Assembly: GCA_002479405.1 (NCBI GenBank)
Contig: DLMX01000107.1
Location: 1-27,883, forward strand
Source of the DNA: Methylophilaceae bacterium UBA7525
GTDB taxonomy: Bacteria > Pseudomonadota > Gammaproteobacteria > Burkholderiales > Methylophilaceae
Direction of reading: 5' to 3'
DNA: 27,883 bases
In this document: in pieces, positions 16,522 through 23,452 of the stretch
How positions within the stretch are numbered: the first letter of the stretch is position 1
Layout of the letters: the number at the start of each line of letters is the position of its first letter
Made by a program: the position numbers and the translations under genes
The notes under the pieces: generated by a model
The model's input: only the letters and a program-made list of their open reading frames with translations
Databases searched by the model: none
Told to the model about the DNA's origin: nothing

Positions 16522-17466
16522 ATGCCGGCAAGCAATGTGATCCATGCAGCCGTTGCTGTGCTGCAACGGCCTGATGGCCAGGTGCTGCTGGGGCGGCGCC
16601 CGGAGGGCAAGCCTTGGGCCGGCTGGTGGGAATTCCCGGGCGGCAAGATCGAGGAGGGTGAAACCGCCTTGCAGGCTCTGCAGCGGGAACTGCATGAAGA
16701 GCTGGGGACGGAAGCCCTGGAGGCAATGCCATGGCTGACACGAAGTTTCGATTACCCGGAAAAAACCGTGAAGCTGCATTTCTTCATGGTAAGGTCATGG
16801 TCGGCAGAACCGCATGGCAAGGAAGGGCAGCAGCTGAGCTGGCAGTATCCGGACAGGCCGACGGTTGAACCGATGCTGCCGGCTAATACGCCGGTACTGA
16901 GGGCGCTGATGTTGCCGACCCGTTATGCCATCAGCAATCTCGCGGAAACTCCGGAAGCCGTTTTTCTTGAGCAGTTGCAACGCGCACTCGATAACGGTCT
17001 TCGGCTGATTCAGGTGAGGGAGAAGCAGCTTGATAGGGCTGAATTGCAGTCATTTGCACGGCGCACCATTGAAATGTGCCGCCCTTATTCTGCGAAAGTG
17101 CTGCTCAACACACATATCGAACTGGTGGCAGAGCTGGGGGCGGATGGCGTGCATCTGACATCGGAGCAATTGATGGGCATGGCGCAGAGGCCGGACAGCA
17201 TGTGGGTCGGAGCTTCTTGTCACAATCGCACTGAACTGGACAAGGCGGCAAGCCTTGGTCTGGATTTTGTGACCCTGTCGCCGGTGCTGTCTACCCTCAG
17301 TCATCCGCAAGCGGCCAGCCTGGGCTGGCAGCAGTTTGAAATAGTCATTCAGGATTATCCGCTACCGGTGTTCGCCATGGGGGGTATGCAGCCCGCCGAT
17401 CTTGCCACTTCATGGCGACACGGCGCTCACGGCATAGCCATGCAAAGGGGAATCTGGACATCATGA
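16522..17466 (+). CDS. Nudix (MutT-like) hydrolase fused to a ThiE/TenI-like domain
   Basis: A 314-residue two-domain protein. Residues 1-130 are a MutT-type Nudix domain with a complete Nudix box: Gly41, Glu47, Arg55-Glu56-Leu57, Glu59-Glu60 and Gly62. Such domains hydrolyse nucleoside diphosphate-linked substrates, classically 8-oxo-dGTP. Residues about 135-314 resemble thiamine phosphate synthase: LIQVREKQ, GADGVHLTSEQL, GASCHN, DFVTLSPV and AMGGM are recognisable. However, the usual ND(D) metal site reads NTH and the TxTK pyrophosphate-site lysine is absent (STLSHP), so this half is probably not a normal ThiE. The fusion is recurrent next to argJ in proteobacteria. A MutT-like role is likely; the second activity is unknown. 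Confidence 0.86.
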   Translation: MPASNVIHAAVAVLQRPDGQVLLGRRPEGKPWAGWWEFPGGKIEEGETALQALQRELHEELGTEALEAMPWLTRSFDYPEKTVKLHFFMVRSWSAEPHGKEGQQLSWQYPDRPTVEPMLPANTPVLRALMLPTRYAISNLAETPEAVFLEQLQRALDNGLRLIQVREKQLDRAELQSFARRTIEMCRPYSAKVLLNTHIELVAELGADGVHLTSEQLMGMAQRPDSMWVGASCHNRTELDKAASLGLDFVTLSPVLSTLSHPQAASLGWQQFEIVIQDYPLPVFAMGGMQPADLATSWRHGAHGIAMQRGIWTS

Positions 17467-17876
17467 GGTTTTGGAAACTACGGTTGCTCGGACTGATGGT
17501 ACTGTTCTGCGTGGCGGGCTGTGCGGAAAAACCGTCTGTCTCCATGGAGTGCCCCGAGATAAGCCGCGGTTGCACGCTGGATGGGTTTAGAGTCAGGACC
17601 AGCCAGCAACCGCAGATACTCAAGCCTTTTGAACTGAGGGTGGAATCGAAAGAGGCCGGGCTGGCGGATGTTACCGAGGTCTATGTCAGCTTTGCCATGG
17701 AAGGCATGGACATGGGGCTTAACCGCTATCGGCTCATCAGAAAATCCGAAGGATTATGGGTGGCAGAAGTCACGCTGCCCTTGTGTGTGCGTGGGCGGGC
17801 GGACTGGCTGATGCAGTTGGAGACCCAAACCCGTTTCGGTAGCAAGCAATATCTGCTGGGTTTCCATACCAGTTAA
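17463..17876 (+). CDS. Small putative lipoprotein, FixH/YtkA-like
   Basis: A 137-residue exported protein. The N-terminus (KLRLLGLMVLFCVAGC) is a lipoprotein signal peptide with lipobox VAG|C, Cys20 being the lipidated residue. The mature part is a probable beta-sandwich with the Met-rich stretch AMEGMDMGLNRYRL, resembling the MxMG...R patterns of FixH/YtkA-like domains in copper- and respiration-linked proteins. That likeness is from pattern memory only. The ATG overlaps the Nudix-ThiE stop by four bases (ATGA, 17463-17466), so it ends the argJ operon. It is convergent with a PCu(A)C copper chaperone gene 42 bases away. Periplasmic copper binding is a guess. Confidence 0.75.
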   Translation: MRFWKLRLLGLMVLFCVAGCAEKPSVSMECPEISRGCTLDGFRVRTSQQPQILKPFELRVESKEAGLADVTEVYVSFAMEGMDMGLNRYRLIRKSEGLWVAEVTLPLCVRGRADWLMQLETQTRFGSKQYLLGFHTS

Positions 17877-17918
17877 GCCCACATTGCTTTGTAGCGGGAT
17901 ATTTCCTTGGGTCTGGTA

Positions 17919-18359
17919 TTAATTGGCGCTGGTCTTGATCGGCATCTTGATGTCGATGCTCTTTTCCTCGCCCGCATCAGTCCTGAAATGCAGCGTGAAT
18001 TTTGCCTGCTTGCCGGCGTCCAGTGGTTGCTTGAGGTTGAATAGCATCAGGTGAAAACCGCCGGGAGCCAGGCTGACGGTTTTGCCGGCGGGCAGTGCCA
18101 GCTCCTCCAGCATGCGCATTTTCATCACATCATTCTCCATCGTCATGCTGTGGATCTCGACACTGCCGGCGAGGTCGCATTCCGCGCGGATTAGTGTTGC
18201 GCCCTGTTTGCTGCTCAGATTCATGTAGGCTGCCGCCACTTTCTGGCCGGGTGCTGTGGCTCGGGTCCATGCATCGCTGATGGTGATATCGTTATCCGCC
18301 TGTGCGCAGGCGGCGAGTGCGAAGAAAAACGTGAAACAGAGGCTGCGGAAAGTTTTCAT
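17919..18359 (-). CDS. PCu(A)C periplasmic copper chaperone
   Basis: A 146-residue exported protein that in this family holds Cu(I) in the periplasm and helps assemble the CuA site of cytochrome c oxidase. The metal motif H(M)X10MX21HXM is exact: His70, Met81, His103 and Met105. The N-terminus is a signal peptide (FRSLCFTFFFALAACAQA): it could be cut after Ala21 by signal peptidase I, or lipidated at Cys18 (LAAC), which the sequence alone does not settle. The ATG at 18359 lies 22 bases after yacG on the same strand, at the end of the pilD-coaE-zapD-yacG run. No terminator is evident in the 42 bases before the convergent lipoprotein gene. Confidence 0.92.
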   Translation of the reverse strand: MKTFRSLCFTFFFALAACAQADNDITISDAWTRATAPGQKVAAAYMNLSSKQGATLIRAECDLAGSVEIHSMTMENDVMKMRMLEELALPAGKTVSLAPGGFHLMLFNLKQPLDAGKQAKFTLHFRTDAGEEKSIDIKMPIKTSAN

Positions 18360-18381
18360 GATGGCGGTCTTCTCTTAATGA

Positions 18382-18579
18382 TTAATGGTCTGCAAGCTCG
18401 CTGTCGAGGTCTTCCGGCTTGGTCTGTTCCGGAATGCGGTAATTTTCGCTCGCCCATTGTCCGAGATCGATCAGTTTGCAACGCTCGGAACAGAAGGGGC
18501 GGTATTTGTTTTCCGTGCTGTATTCCGACAATTCCTTGCATTGCGGACAAGCGACAAGACGTTTTCTATCGGTTGCCAT
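18382..18579 (-). CDS. yacG: DNA gyrase inhibitor YacG
   Basis: A 65-residue zinc protein with four cysteines in the YacG pattern: CPQC (Cys11, Cys14) and PFCSERCK (Cys30, Cys34), followed by LIDLGQWASENYRIP. The E. coli protein binds GyrB and blocks DNA binding by gyrase; that is family knowledge. I use the ATG at 18579, which gives the standard MATDRKR start; a TTG two codons upstream is possible but unnecessary. It begins 10 bases after the zapD stop, reproducing the coaE-zapD-yacG order found in E. coli and many proteobacteria. Confidence 0.95.
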   Translation of the reverse strand: MATDRKRLVACPQCKELSEYSTENKYRPFCSERCKLIDLGQWASENYRIPEQTKPEDLDSELADH

Positions 18580-18589
18580 AACCAACTTT

Positions 18590-19348
18590 CTACAGATTAC
18601 ATAAGGTCAGTGCGAAAGGCACATCAAAATCGCAGGATCTGGGACGCTGATTGGACTCCAGGCTGTTGAAGCGGATGTTGATGGCGTACTTGTTGGCACT
18701 GACTTCGGGGAAACAGTTGAGGTCGTCTGCAACCTCGATGCGTACCATCTGCGCCGGCTTTGCGCCGCCCAGCATCTGCTGAAAGACGCCGCCGTTGGCA
18801 ACCAGCTGGGTTCTGGCACCGCTGCCGCGAAGAATATGCAGGATGATGCGCACGGCGGAATGAATGGACTTCAGTGGTTGGAGCCAGTTGTGCAGATCCT
18901 GGTTGCGTCTATCGGCATTCAGGCCCAGCCAGAAATGATAGGAAGGTACGTCGAACTCACAGACGCCGCCGGGAATGGCGGCACGCTGCTTGATGCTCAT
19001 CAGCCATTCGTTATCGCGCAGGCTCTGGCCCAGTTTGGAGGCGTTCGAGCGCAAGGACAGTGCGGTGGTTTCGATTTCTTCAATCACTTCGTTGAGCAGC
19101 GATTCGGAAATGGTCGGATGGCCGCGCAGGCTGTTCATGACGAGTTTTTGCCGGTCCAGTTCCTGCAGCAGGTCAGCCTTGAGTTCAGCGCGGTCGATGA
19201 CATCCAGAATCTGGAATAACGTGATCAGTGCACAGTGATGATTGAATTCGCTGTCACCGTCGATATGGTGCATGACTTTGAGGAACAGGTCTTCGATACG
19301 CAACAGCGTCCGGATACGTTCATTGAAGGGGTAATCGTAACTGGGCAC
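18590..19348 (-). CDS. zapD: Cell division protein ZapD
   Basis: A 252-residue cytoplasmic protein that cross-links FtsZ filaments at the division ring. The N-terminus YDYPFNERIRTLLRIEDLF is the hallmark of the family, followed by the helical region and the C-terminal beta-domain with WLQPLKSIHSAVRIILHILR. Length agrees with other ZapD proteins. No ATG is available near the conserved start, so translation probably begins at the GTG at 19348, 54 bases after coaE; its ribosome-binding site is weak (AAAG). coaE upstream and yacG downstream confirm the identity. Confidence 0.94.
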   Translation of the reverse strand: MPSYDYPFNERIRTLLRIEDLFLKVMHHIDGDSEFNHHCALITLFQILDVIDRAELKADLLQELDRQKLVMNSLRGHPTISESLLNEVIEEIETTALSLRSNASKLGQSLRDNEWLMSIKQRAAIPGGVCEFDVPSYHFWLGLNADRRNQDLHNWLQPLKSIHSAVRIILHILRGSGARTQLVANGGVFQQMLGGAKPAQMVRIEVADDLNCFPEVSANKYAINIRFNSLESNQRPRSCDFDVPFALTLCNL

Positions 19349-19402
19349 GGACTTTATGCGGCGGCGTATGTGATGGGAAAAGGTTGCAGCCGATTATGGG
19401 AT

Positions 19403-20011
19403 TTATTCATTAACTATGCAAGCCTGCTTATAATTTTTATGAATATCTTCAATTTTTTGGCGCAAATTTGTCAGGTTCCCGTTGTTGCTGACAATGTCAT
19501 CGGCCTTACACAGACGTTCGGCCCTCGGCATCTGCGCACGCATGATGGCCTCGACCTCAGCCGGACTTAATCCGCTACGCGTATTGGTGCGACTGATTTG
19601 CAGGTTTTCATCGCAATCGATCAACAGCGTGCGGTTAACCAGTTTCTGGTAACGCTCGCTTTCGAAAAGCAGAGGAACGGCCAGCACCAGATAAGGTGCG
19701 GCGGAATGTTGCTTGATTGCCTGCAGTACGGCTTCGTAAATCGCCGGATGCAGGATCGACTCAAGCTGCAGACGCGCAGATTTGTCGGCAAACACCTTCT
19801 TTCTTAAGGCTGCACGATCCAGGGACTGGTCCGCGAGCAGGTAGGCGTCACCAAATTGCGCGATGATCTTTTTCAGGACGGGTTGACCACTTGCCGTCAG
19901 TTCATGTGCAATCGCATCCGTATCGATCACCGGCACCCCCAGTTCCCTGAAAATGCGGGCTGCTTCGCTTTTGCCGCTGCCGATGCCGCCTGTCAGTCCA
20001 ACCAGAAACAT
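19403..20011 (-). CDS. coaE: Dephospho-CoA kinase
   Basis: Phosphorylates the 3'-OH of dephospho-CoA with ATP, the last step of coenzyme A synthesis. The P-loop GLTGGIGSGKS begins at residue 5; IDTDAIAHELT, ILHPAIYEAV and VLAVPLLFES are further family motifs. 202 residues from the ATG at 20011, close to the usual size. A TTG at 20023 would overlap the pilD stop as TTGA and add four residues; I prefer the ATG because family members usually have only three to five residues before the P-loop motif and GAAG lies six bases upstream of it. Cotranscribed with pilD upstream and zapD downstream. Confidence 0.94.
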   Translation of the reverse strand: MFLVGLTGGIGSGKSEAARIFRELGVPVIDTDAIAHELTASGQPVLKKIIAQFGDAYLLADQSLDRAALRKKVFADKSARLQLESILHPAIYEAVLQAIKQHSAAPYLVLAVPLLFESERYQKLVNRTLLIDCDENLQISRTNTRSGLSPAEVEAIMRAQMPRAERLCKADDIVSNNGNLTNLRQKIEDIHKNYKQACIVNE

Positions 20012-20019
20012 GGGACGCT

Positions 20020-20904
20020 TCAACCCGCCAGATATAAGCGTGCGAGTTGCGGCCCCCAGAACAGGGCGGCAATGCCGCCTAGCGCCAGGTACGGGCCGAA
20101 TGGTATCGGCACTTCACGTCCGCGCTTGGCAAGAATCATCAAGCCGATACCGATGATGGAGCCAACTACTGAGGAAAGCAGAATGACGGCGGGCAATAGC
20201 TGCCAGCCGAACCAGGCGCCGATGGCTGCCAGCAATTTGAAGTCGCCATAACCCATGCCTTCCTTGCCGGTGATGAGCTTGAACAGCCAGTAGATGCTCC
20301 AAAGCACCAGATAGCCTGCGATAGCGCCGATGACGGCCGATTGCAGGTCGGTGAAACCGCCGCCGATGTTGAACAGCAGTCCGAGCCACAGCAAAGGCAG
20401 CGTGATGTCATCTGGCAGCAGCTGCGTGTCGAAGTCGATGAAAGTCAGTGCAATTAATGCGAAGGTAAAGACAAGTGCCGCCACTGCCATGCCGGAAACA
20501 CCGAATTTCCAGGCGATGATGCCCGCCAGCACGCCGGTGATCGTTTCGATCATAGGGTAGCGGATGCTGATGGGCGTTTTGCAGCCGGCACATTTGCCGT
20601 GAAGAAACAGATAGCTGATGACCGGGATATTTTCCAGCGCCGTGATTTTATGGCCGCAGTTGGGACAGGCGGATCGCGGCACGACCAGGTTGTATTTGGT
20701 GCCGGTTTCCTCGGGTGGTGGGCTGTCCGGATTCTGTAATTCGTGGCATTGGCGCAACCAGTCCTGCTCCATCATCTTCGGCAGTCGATGAATCACCACA
20801 TTCAGGAAGCTGCCGACCATCAGGCCGAAGATGGAAACGAAAGCGATATAGACGGCTGGGCTTGCATTGAAAGCGTTCAGCAATGGATCAAAAACATCAA
20901 ACAT
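20020..20904 (-). CDS. pilD: Prepilin peptidase / N-methyltransferase
   Basis: Bifunctional inner-membrane aspartyl protease that removes prepilin leader peptides and methylates the new N-terminus, serving type IV pili and type II secretion. 294 residues with about eight membrane segments. The cytoplasmic zinc domain has the two CxxC pairs (Cys80/Cys83, Cys105/Cys108). The protease aspartates lie in TFIDFDTQLLPD (Asp157/Asp159) and GMGYGDFK (Asp221). The first segment carries GSFLNVVIHRLP. In many relatives pilB and pilC precede it; here the upstream gene is unrelated and divergent, so pilD begins its own operon with coaE-zapD-yacG. Confidence 0.96.
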   Translation of the reverse strand: MFDVFDPLLNAFNASPAVYIAFVSIFGLMVGSFLNVVIHRLPKMMEQDWLRQCHELQNPDSPPPEETGTKYNLVVPRSACPNCGHKITALENIPVISYLFLHGKCAGCKTPISIRYPMIETITGVLAGIIAWKFGVSGMAVAALVFTFALIALTFIDFDTQLLPDDITLPLLWLGLLFNIGGGFTDLQSAVIGAIAGYLVLWSIYWLFKLITGKEGMGYGDFKLLAAIGAWFGWQLLPAVILLSSVVGSIIGIGLMILAKRGREVPIPFGPYLALGGIAALFWGPQLARLYLAG

Positions 20905-20930
20905 GAACTGGTCCCCGATAAAGTTGATGC

Positions 20931-20959
20931 ATCATCCCACCGATATAAATTCATGGCAA
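20931..20959 (-). promoter_or_regulatory. Candidate promoter of the pilD operon
   Basis: On the minus strand: TTGCCA (20959-20954, five of six), 17-base spacer, GATGAT (20936-20931, four of six), 27 bases before the pilD ATG. Confidence 0.45.
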
Positions 20960-21061
20960 CTTGCTGTAACCAACAGCGGTTTGGTGCGTTAACTGACTTG
21001 CAGCTATTGAAATATCGTGAATCGTCACCAACTAGGAGTCAGTTTGGGAAAGAGGTGCACA

Positions 21062-21412
21062 ATGAACACAGAATATGAAAACCTGAAAAATCTGATAAAC
21101 AGCCAGGTCAAGTCCGGCTGGGATGAGCCTGTCGTTTGCCGGGTAGAGGTTGATTTATCCGGCTGGCTGGAACAGCTTACCGGCAGAAACAACTGGGAAG
21201 TGCTGGATGAGGAAGAGGATGACGGCTATGTCAGCTTTGCGCTGCGACAGGGCAAGCAGGAGGCTGAGGTGACGTTGTATCACAACGGCTATGCTGTGGT
21301 TGATGTCGACGGCGAGCAGGTTTTCGACGGCACGCTGACGACCGGCGCCAGCAAATGCGCACATCTGAGTTACTACAACGCGGAGAGTGGTGAGCCGATC
21401 ACGCTGAATTGA
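21062..21412 (+). CDS. Uncharacterised acidic protein, 116 aa
   Basis: I do not recognise the family. The ATG at 21062 has an excellent ribosome-binding site (AGAGGTG, five bases upstream). The protein is acidic, with a DEEEDD cluster near residue 60, has no signal peptide or membrane segment, and the second half looks beta-rich (VSFALRQGKQEAEVTLYHNG, then AVVDVDGEQVFDGTL). Two cysteines (about 27 and 101) are not in a metal motif. It stands alone between the divergent pilD operon and the convergent prenyl synthase gene, with no clear terminator in the 21 bases after it. Codon use and composition match the neighbours, so it is probably a real, resident gene. Confidence 0.8.
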   Translation: MNTEYENLKNLINSQVKSGWDEPVVCRVEVDLSGWLEQLTGRNNWEVLDEEEDDGYVSFALRQGKQEAEVTLYHNGYAVVDVDGEQVFDGTLTTGASKCAHLSYYNAESGEPITLN

Positions 21413-21433
21413 TAATCGGCGGTTTGCGCGATC

Positions 21434-22402
21434 CTAGTGATTGCGTTCAACCGCAAATGTCGCCAGTTCCATTAGGGCCTGGCGATAATTTGAAGGGTCA
21501 AGATGGGCTATTGCCGCTTGACCCTTTTTCGCTTCTTCGCCGGCAATGCGGCGCACTTCGGTCAAGGCGTCAGTGGCGGTGACGGCATCGAGGACGGCAG
21601 GCAGGTCATCCAGCCCGCCCTGTTCGATGGCGCGGCGTACGGTGGTTTTTTGCTGCTCGTTGCCGCGTCGCATGGCGATCAGCAGAGGCATGGTGGGCTT
21701 GCCTTCAGCCAGGTCGTCTCCCAGGTTCTTGCCGATGTCGGCACTTTCGCCGCTAAGGTCCAGTACATCATCAATCAATTGAAATGCCGTGCCGAGGCGC
21801 ATGCCGTATTCGGCCATGGCCTGTTCATCTTGCGCGGAGGCATTGCAGATGACGGCGCCGAGACGAGTGGCTGCTTCGAACAGCTTGGCGGTTTTGTAGT
21901 GAATCACCTTGAGATAGGCTTCGTCCGTCACGTCTGCATCATGCACATTGAGCAATTGCAGCACTTCGCCTTCGGCGATGATGTTGGTGGCCTCCGCCAG
22001 AATCTCCATGACCCGCATGTTCTGTACATTCACCATCATCTGGAAGGCGCGCGAATAGACGAAGTCGCCGACCAGCACGCTGGCTGCATTGCCGAACAAG
22101 GTGTTGGCTGTCGCCTGACCGCGCCGCAGGGCAGATTCATCAACCACGTCATCATGCAGCAGTGTGGCAGTGTGGATGAATTCGACGACTGCCGCCAACT
22201 GGTGATGCACCGGCGTCACCTTGCCGAAGGCGCCTGCCGACAACAGCACGAGTGCCGGCCGCAGACGCTTGCCGCCACTGTTGATAATATAATCCGCCAC
22301 CTGGTTGACCAGTACGACTTCGGAATGCAGCGAGCGGCGAATGACAGCATCGACAGCGACCATGTCATCTTTGATGCAGGATTGGATAAAATCTAGGGAC
22401 AC
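21434..22402 (-). CDS. ispB: Long-chain polyprenyl (octaprenyl-type) diphosphate synthase
   Basis: Builds the isoprenoid side chain of ubiquinone/menaquinone by trans-condensation of isopentenyl diphosphate. 322 residues with both aspartate-rich motifs, HDDVVDES (Asp84-Asp88) and LIDDVLD (Asp211-Asp215), the substrate segment GGKRLRPAL (43-51) and KTAKLFEAA. A small residue (Ala79) five positions before the first motif fits a long-chain product; whether C40 or another length cannot be fixed. The start is a GTG at 22402, directly before the family N-terminus SLDFIQ; the nearest ATG would remove it. The gene is divergent from rplU, as in E. coli and most betaproteobacteria. Confidence 0.94.
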   Translation of the reverse strand: MSLDFIQSCIKDDMVAVDAVIRRSLHSEVVLVNQVADYIINSGGKRLRPALVLLSAGAFGKVTPVHHQLAAVVEFIHTATLLHDDVVDESALRRGQATANTLFGNAASVLVGDFVYSRAFQMMVNVQNMRVMEILAEATNIIAEGEVLQLLNVHDADVTDEAYLKVIHYKTAKLFEAATRLGAVICNASAQDEQAMAEYGMRLGTAFQLIDDVLDLSGESADIGKNLGDDLAEGKPTMPLLIAMRRGNEQQKTTVRRAIEQGGLDDLPAVLDAVTATDALTEVRRIAGEEAKKGQAAIAHLDPSNYRQALMELATFAVERNH

Positions 22403-22474
22403 GTGATTTCTCGGCGAATTTTTAGTGGTGCTGTTGGTGATGTTCTTAATGTGGCAATGTTGAAGCGTGCATGA

Positions 22475-22501
22475 ATTCTAGCATAACAGCCTGCCGGCCA
22501 A
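22475..22501 (-). promoter_or_regulatory. Candidate promoter of ispB
   Basis: On the minus strand an extended -10, TGCTAGAAT (hexamer 22480-22475, five of six), with TTGGCC (22501-22496) 15 bases upstream. The -35 spacing is short, so recognition would rest mostly on the extended -10. It gives a leader of roughly 65 bases. Confidence 0.45.
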
Positions 22502-22527
22502 TGCCGATTCATCAGGTGCAGGTGTAC

Positions 22528-22555
22528 TTGCAGGCATGTATGTATGCGGTATAAC
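22528..22555 (+). promoter_or_regulatory. Distal promoter candidate for rplU-rpmA
   Basis: TTGCAG (22528-22533), 16-base spacer, TATAAC (22550-22555, five of six). It lies 45 bases upstream of a second, stronger promoter, giving a possible tandem pair. Confidence 0.45.
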
Positions 22556-22572
22556 AAAAGCAATAAATGGCT

Positions 22573-22600
22573 TTGCATTCGCTAGTGTTTTACGTATAAT
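22573..22600 (+). promoter_or_regulatory. Main promoter of rplU-rpmA
   Basis: Perfect TATAAT at 22595-22600 with TTGCAT (22573-22578) 16 bases upstream; the initiation site would fall near 22607, leaving a leader of about 33 bases before rplU. Confidence 0.75.
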
Positions 22601-22639
22601 GCGCGATTCATTTGAAAGCGTAGCGAACGAGGCTTAATC

Positions 22640-23002
22640 ATGTATGCAGTCATCAAAACCGGCGGTAAACAGTACCGTGTAGCCGCTGGCGATAAGCTAA
22701 AGGTTGAAAAATTGGCAGGTGAAGTCGGCAGCGACATCACTCTGGACCAGGTATTAATGGTAGCTGATGGTGATAATGTGACCATCGGTGCCCCTTTGAT
22801 TGACGGTGCAAGCGTGCAGGCCAAGGTGCTTGCTCACGGTCGTGGCGACAAGGTCATGATCTTCAAATTCCGTCGTCGTAAACATTACCGCAAGACCCAA
22901 GGCCACCGTCAGGATTTCACTGAAATCGAAATCGGTGCAATTGGAGCCGCTGCGAAGAAGCCGGCAAAGGCCACCAAGGCTAAAGCGGCAGCAGCTGAGT
23001 AA
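22640..23002 (+). CDS. rplU: 50S ribosomal protein L21, with Ala/Lys-rich tail
   Basis: Ribosomal protein that binds 23S rRNA. The first 100 residues are standard L21: MYAVIKTGGKQYRVAAGDKL at the start and the RNA-binding KFRRRKHYRKTQGHRQDFTE. At 120 residues it is longer than the roughly 103-residue E. coli protein because of a low-complexity C-terminal tail of Ala, Lys and Pro (about residues 101-120), an extension known in some other bacteria and likely flexible. The ATG at 22640 follows GAGGC. rpmA follows after 12 bases in the universal rplU-rpmA order. Confidence 0.97.
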   Translation: MYAVIKTGGKQYRVAAGDKLKVEKLAGEVGSDITLDQVLMVADGDNVTIGAPLIDGASVQAKVLAHGRGDKVMIFKFRRRKHYRKTQGHRQDFTEIEIGAIGAAAKKPAKATKAKAAAAE

Positions 23003-23014
23003 AAGGAATAGAAC

Positions 23015-23272
23015 ATGGCACATAAAAAAGCAGGTGGTAGTTCCCGTAACGGTCGCGATTCCCACGCACAGCGACTGGGTGTAAAAGCCTTCGGTGAGCA
23101 AGTGGTTTCTGCAGGCAGCATCATTGTTCGTCAACGTGGTACTCGTATGCATGCCGGTGAAAACGTCGGCATGGGCAAGGATCACACCTTGTTCGCCAAG
23201 GTTGATGGCAAGGTAACATTCAGTGTCAAGGGTGCTTTGCGTCGCAAGCTGGTCAATATCGTTCCGGTTTAA
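23015..23272 (+). CDS. rpmA: 50S ribosomal protein L27
   Basis: An 85-residue ribosomal protein whose N-terminus reaches toward the peptidyl transferase centre. The sequence starts MAHKKAGGSSRNGRDSHAQR, so it is the uncleaved proteobacterial form without the N-terminal prosequence found in Firmicutes. VRQRGTRMHAGENVGMGKDH is the conserved core. AAGGAAT gives a good ribosome-binding site ahead of the ATG at 23015. A strong terminator follows 18 bases after the stop, separating the two ribosomal protein genes from obgE. Confidence 0.98.
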   Translation: MAHKKAGGSSRNGRDSHAQRLGVKAFGEQVVSAGSIIVRQRGTRMHAGENVGMGKDHTLFAKVDGKVTFSVKGALRRKLVNIVPV

Positions 23273-23290
23273 GCACGTAGAAGCTGCGCA

Positions 23291-23320
23291 AAAGCCCTAT
23301 CGGTCAGATAGGGCTTTTTT
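23291..23320 (+). terminator. Terminator after rpmA
   Basis: A perfect 11-bp stem AAAGCCCTATC / GATAGGGCTTT (23291-23301 with 23307-23317), loop GGTCA, and a T tract through 23320. It would allow obgE to be expressed separately or at a reduced level by read-through. Confidence 0.92.
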
Positions 23321-23371
23321 GTTTATGCTGTTCAGAAAAGTATGGATTTTTTCAGTTTGAGAGGTCTGTGC

Positions 23372-23452
23372 ATGAAAACAGTACAATGCAGTACAACAGG
23401 GATTGAGCGCCATGCCGGCCAGTGCCGGCTATTGCAGCCTTTTTTAATATGA
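23372..23452 (+). CDS. Putative 26-residue leader peptide coupled to obgE
   Basis: A short frame from ATG 23372 to TGA 23450-23452. Its ribosome-binding site is very good: GAGGT (23361-23365) six bases before the ATG. Its stop overlaps the obgE start as ATGA (23449-23452), while obgE has only a T-rich stretch, not a ribosome-binding site, ahead of its ATG. The peptide begins MKTVQCSTTG and ends LLQPFLI, with two cysteines; no recognisable domain. An inverted repeat GCCGGC-CAGT-GCCGGC (23414-23429) lies inside it. The arrangement suggests translational coupling; whether the peptide itself matters is unknown. The ORF and signals are seen; expression is inferred. Confidence 0.5.
   Translation: MKTVQCSTTGIERHAGQCRLLQPFLI

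Noticed and set aside
15706..16779. A 357-codon minus-strand frame across the DUF815 and Nudix genes
   Set aside because: It spans two convincing plus-strand genes with intact motifs and shows no domain of its own.
23422..23448. GTG start nine codons upstream for obgE
   Set aside because: The Obg family starts exactly at MKFIDEA; the extra residues lie in a hairpin and T run.
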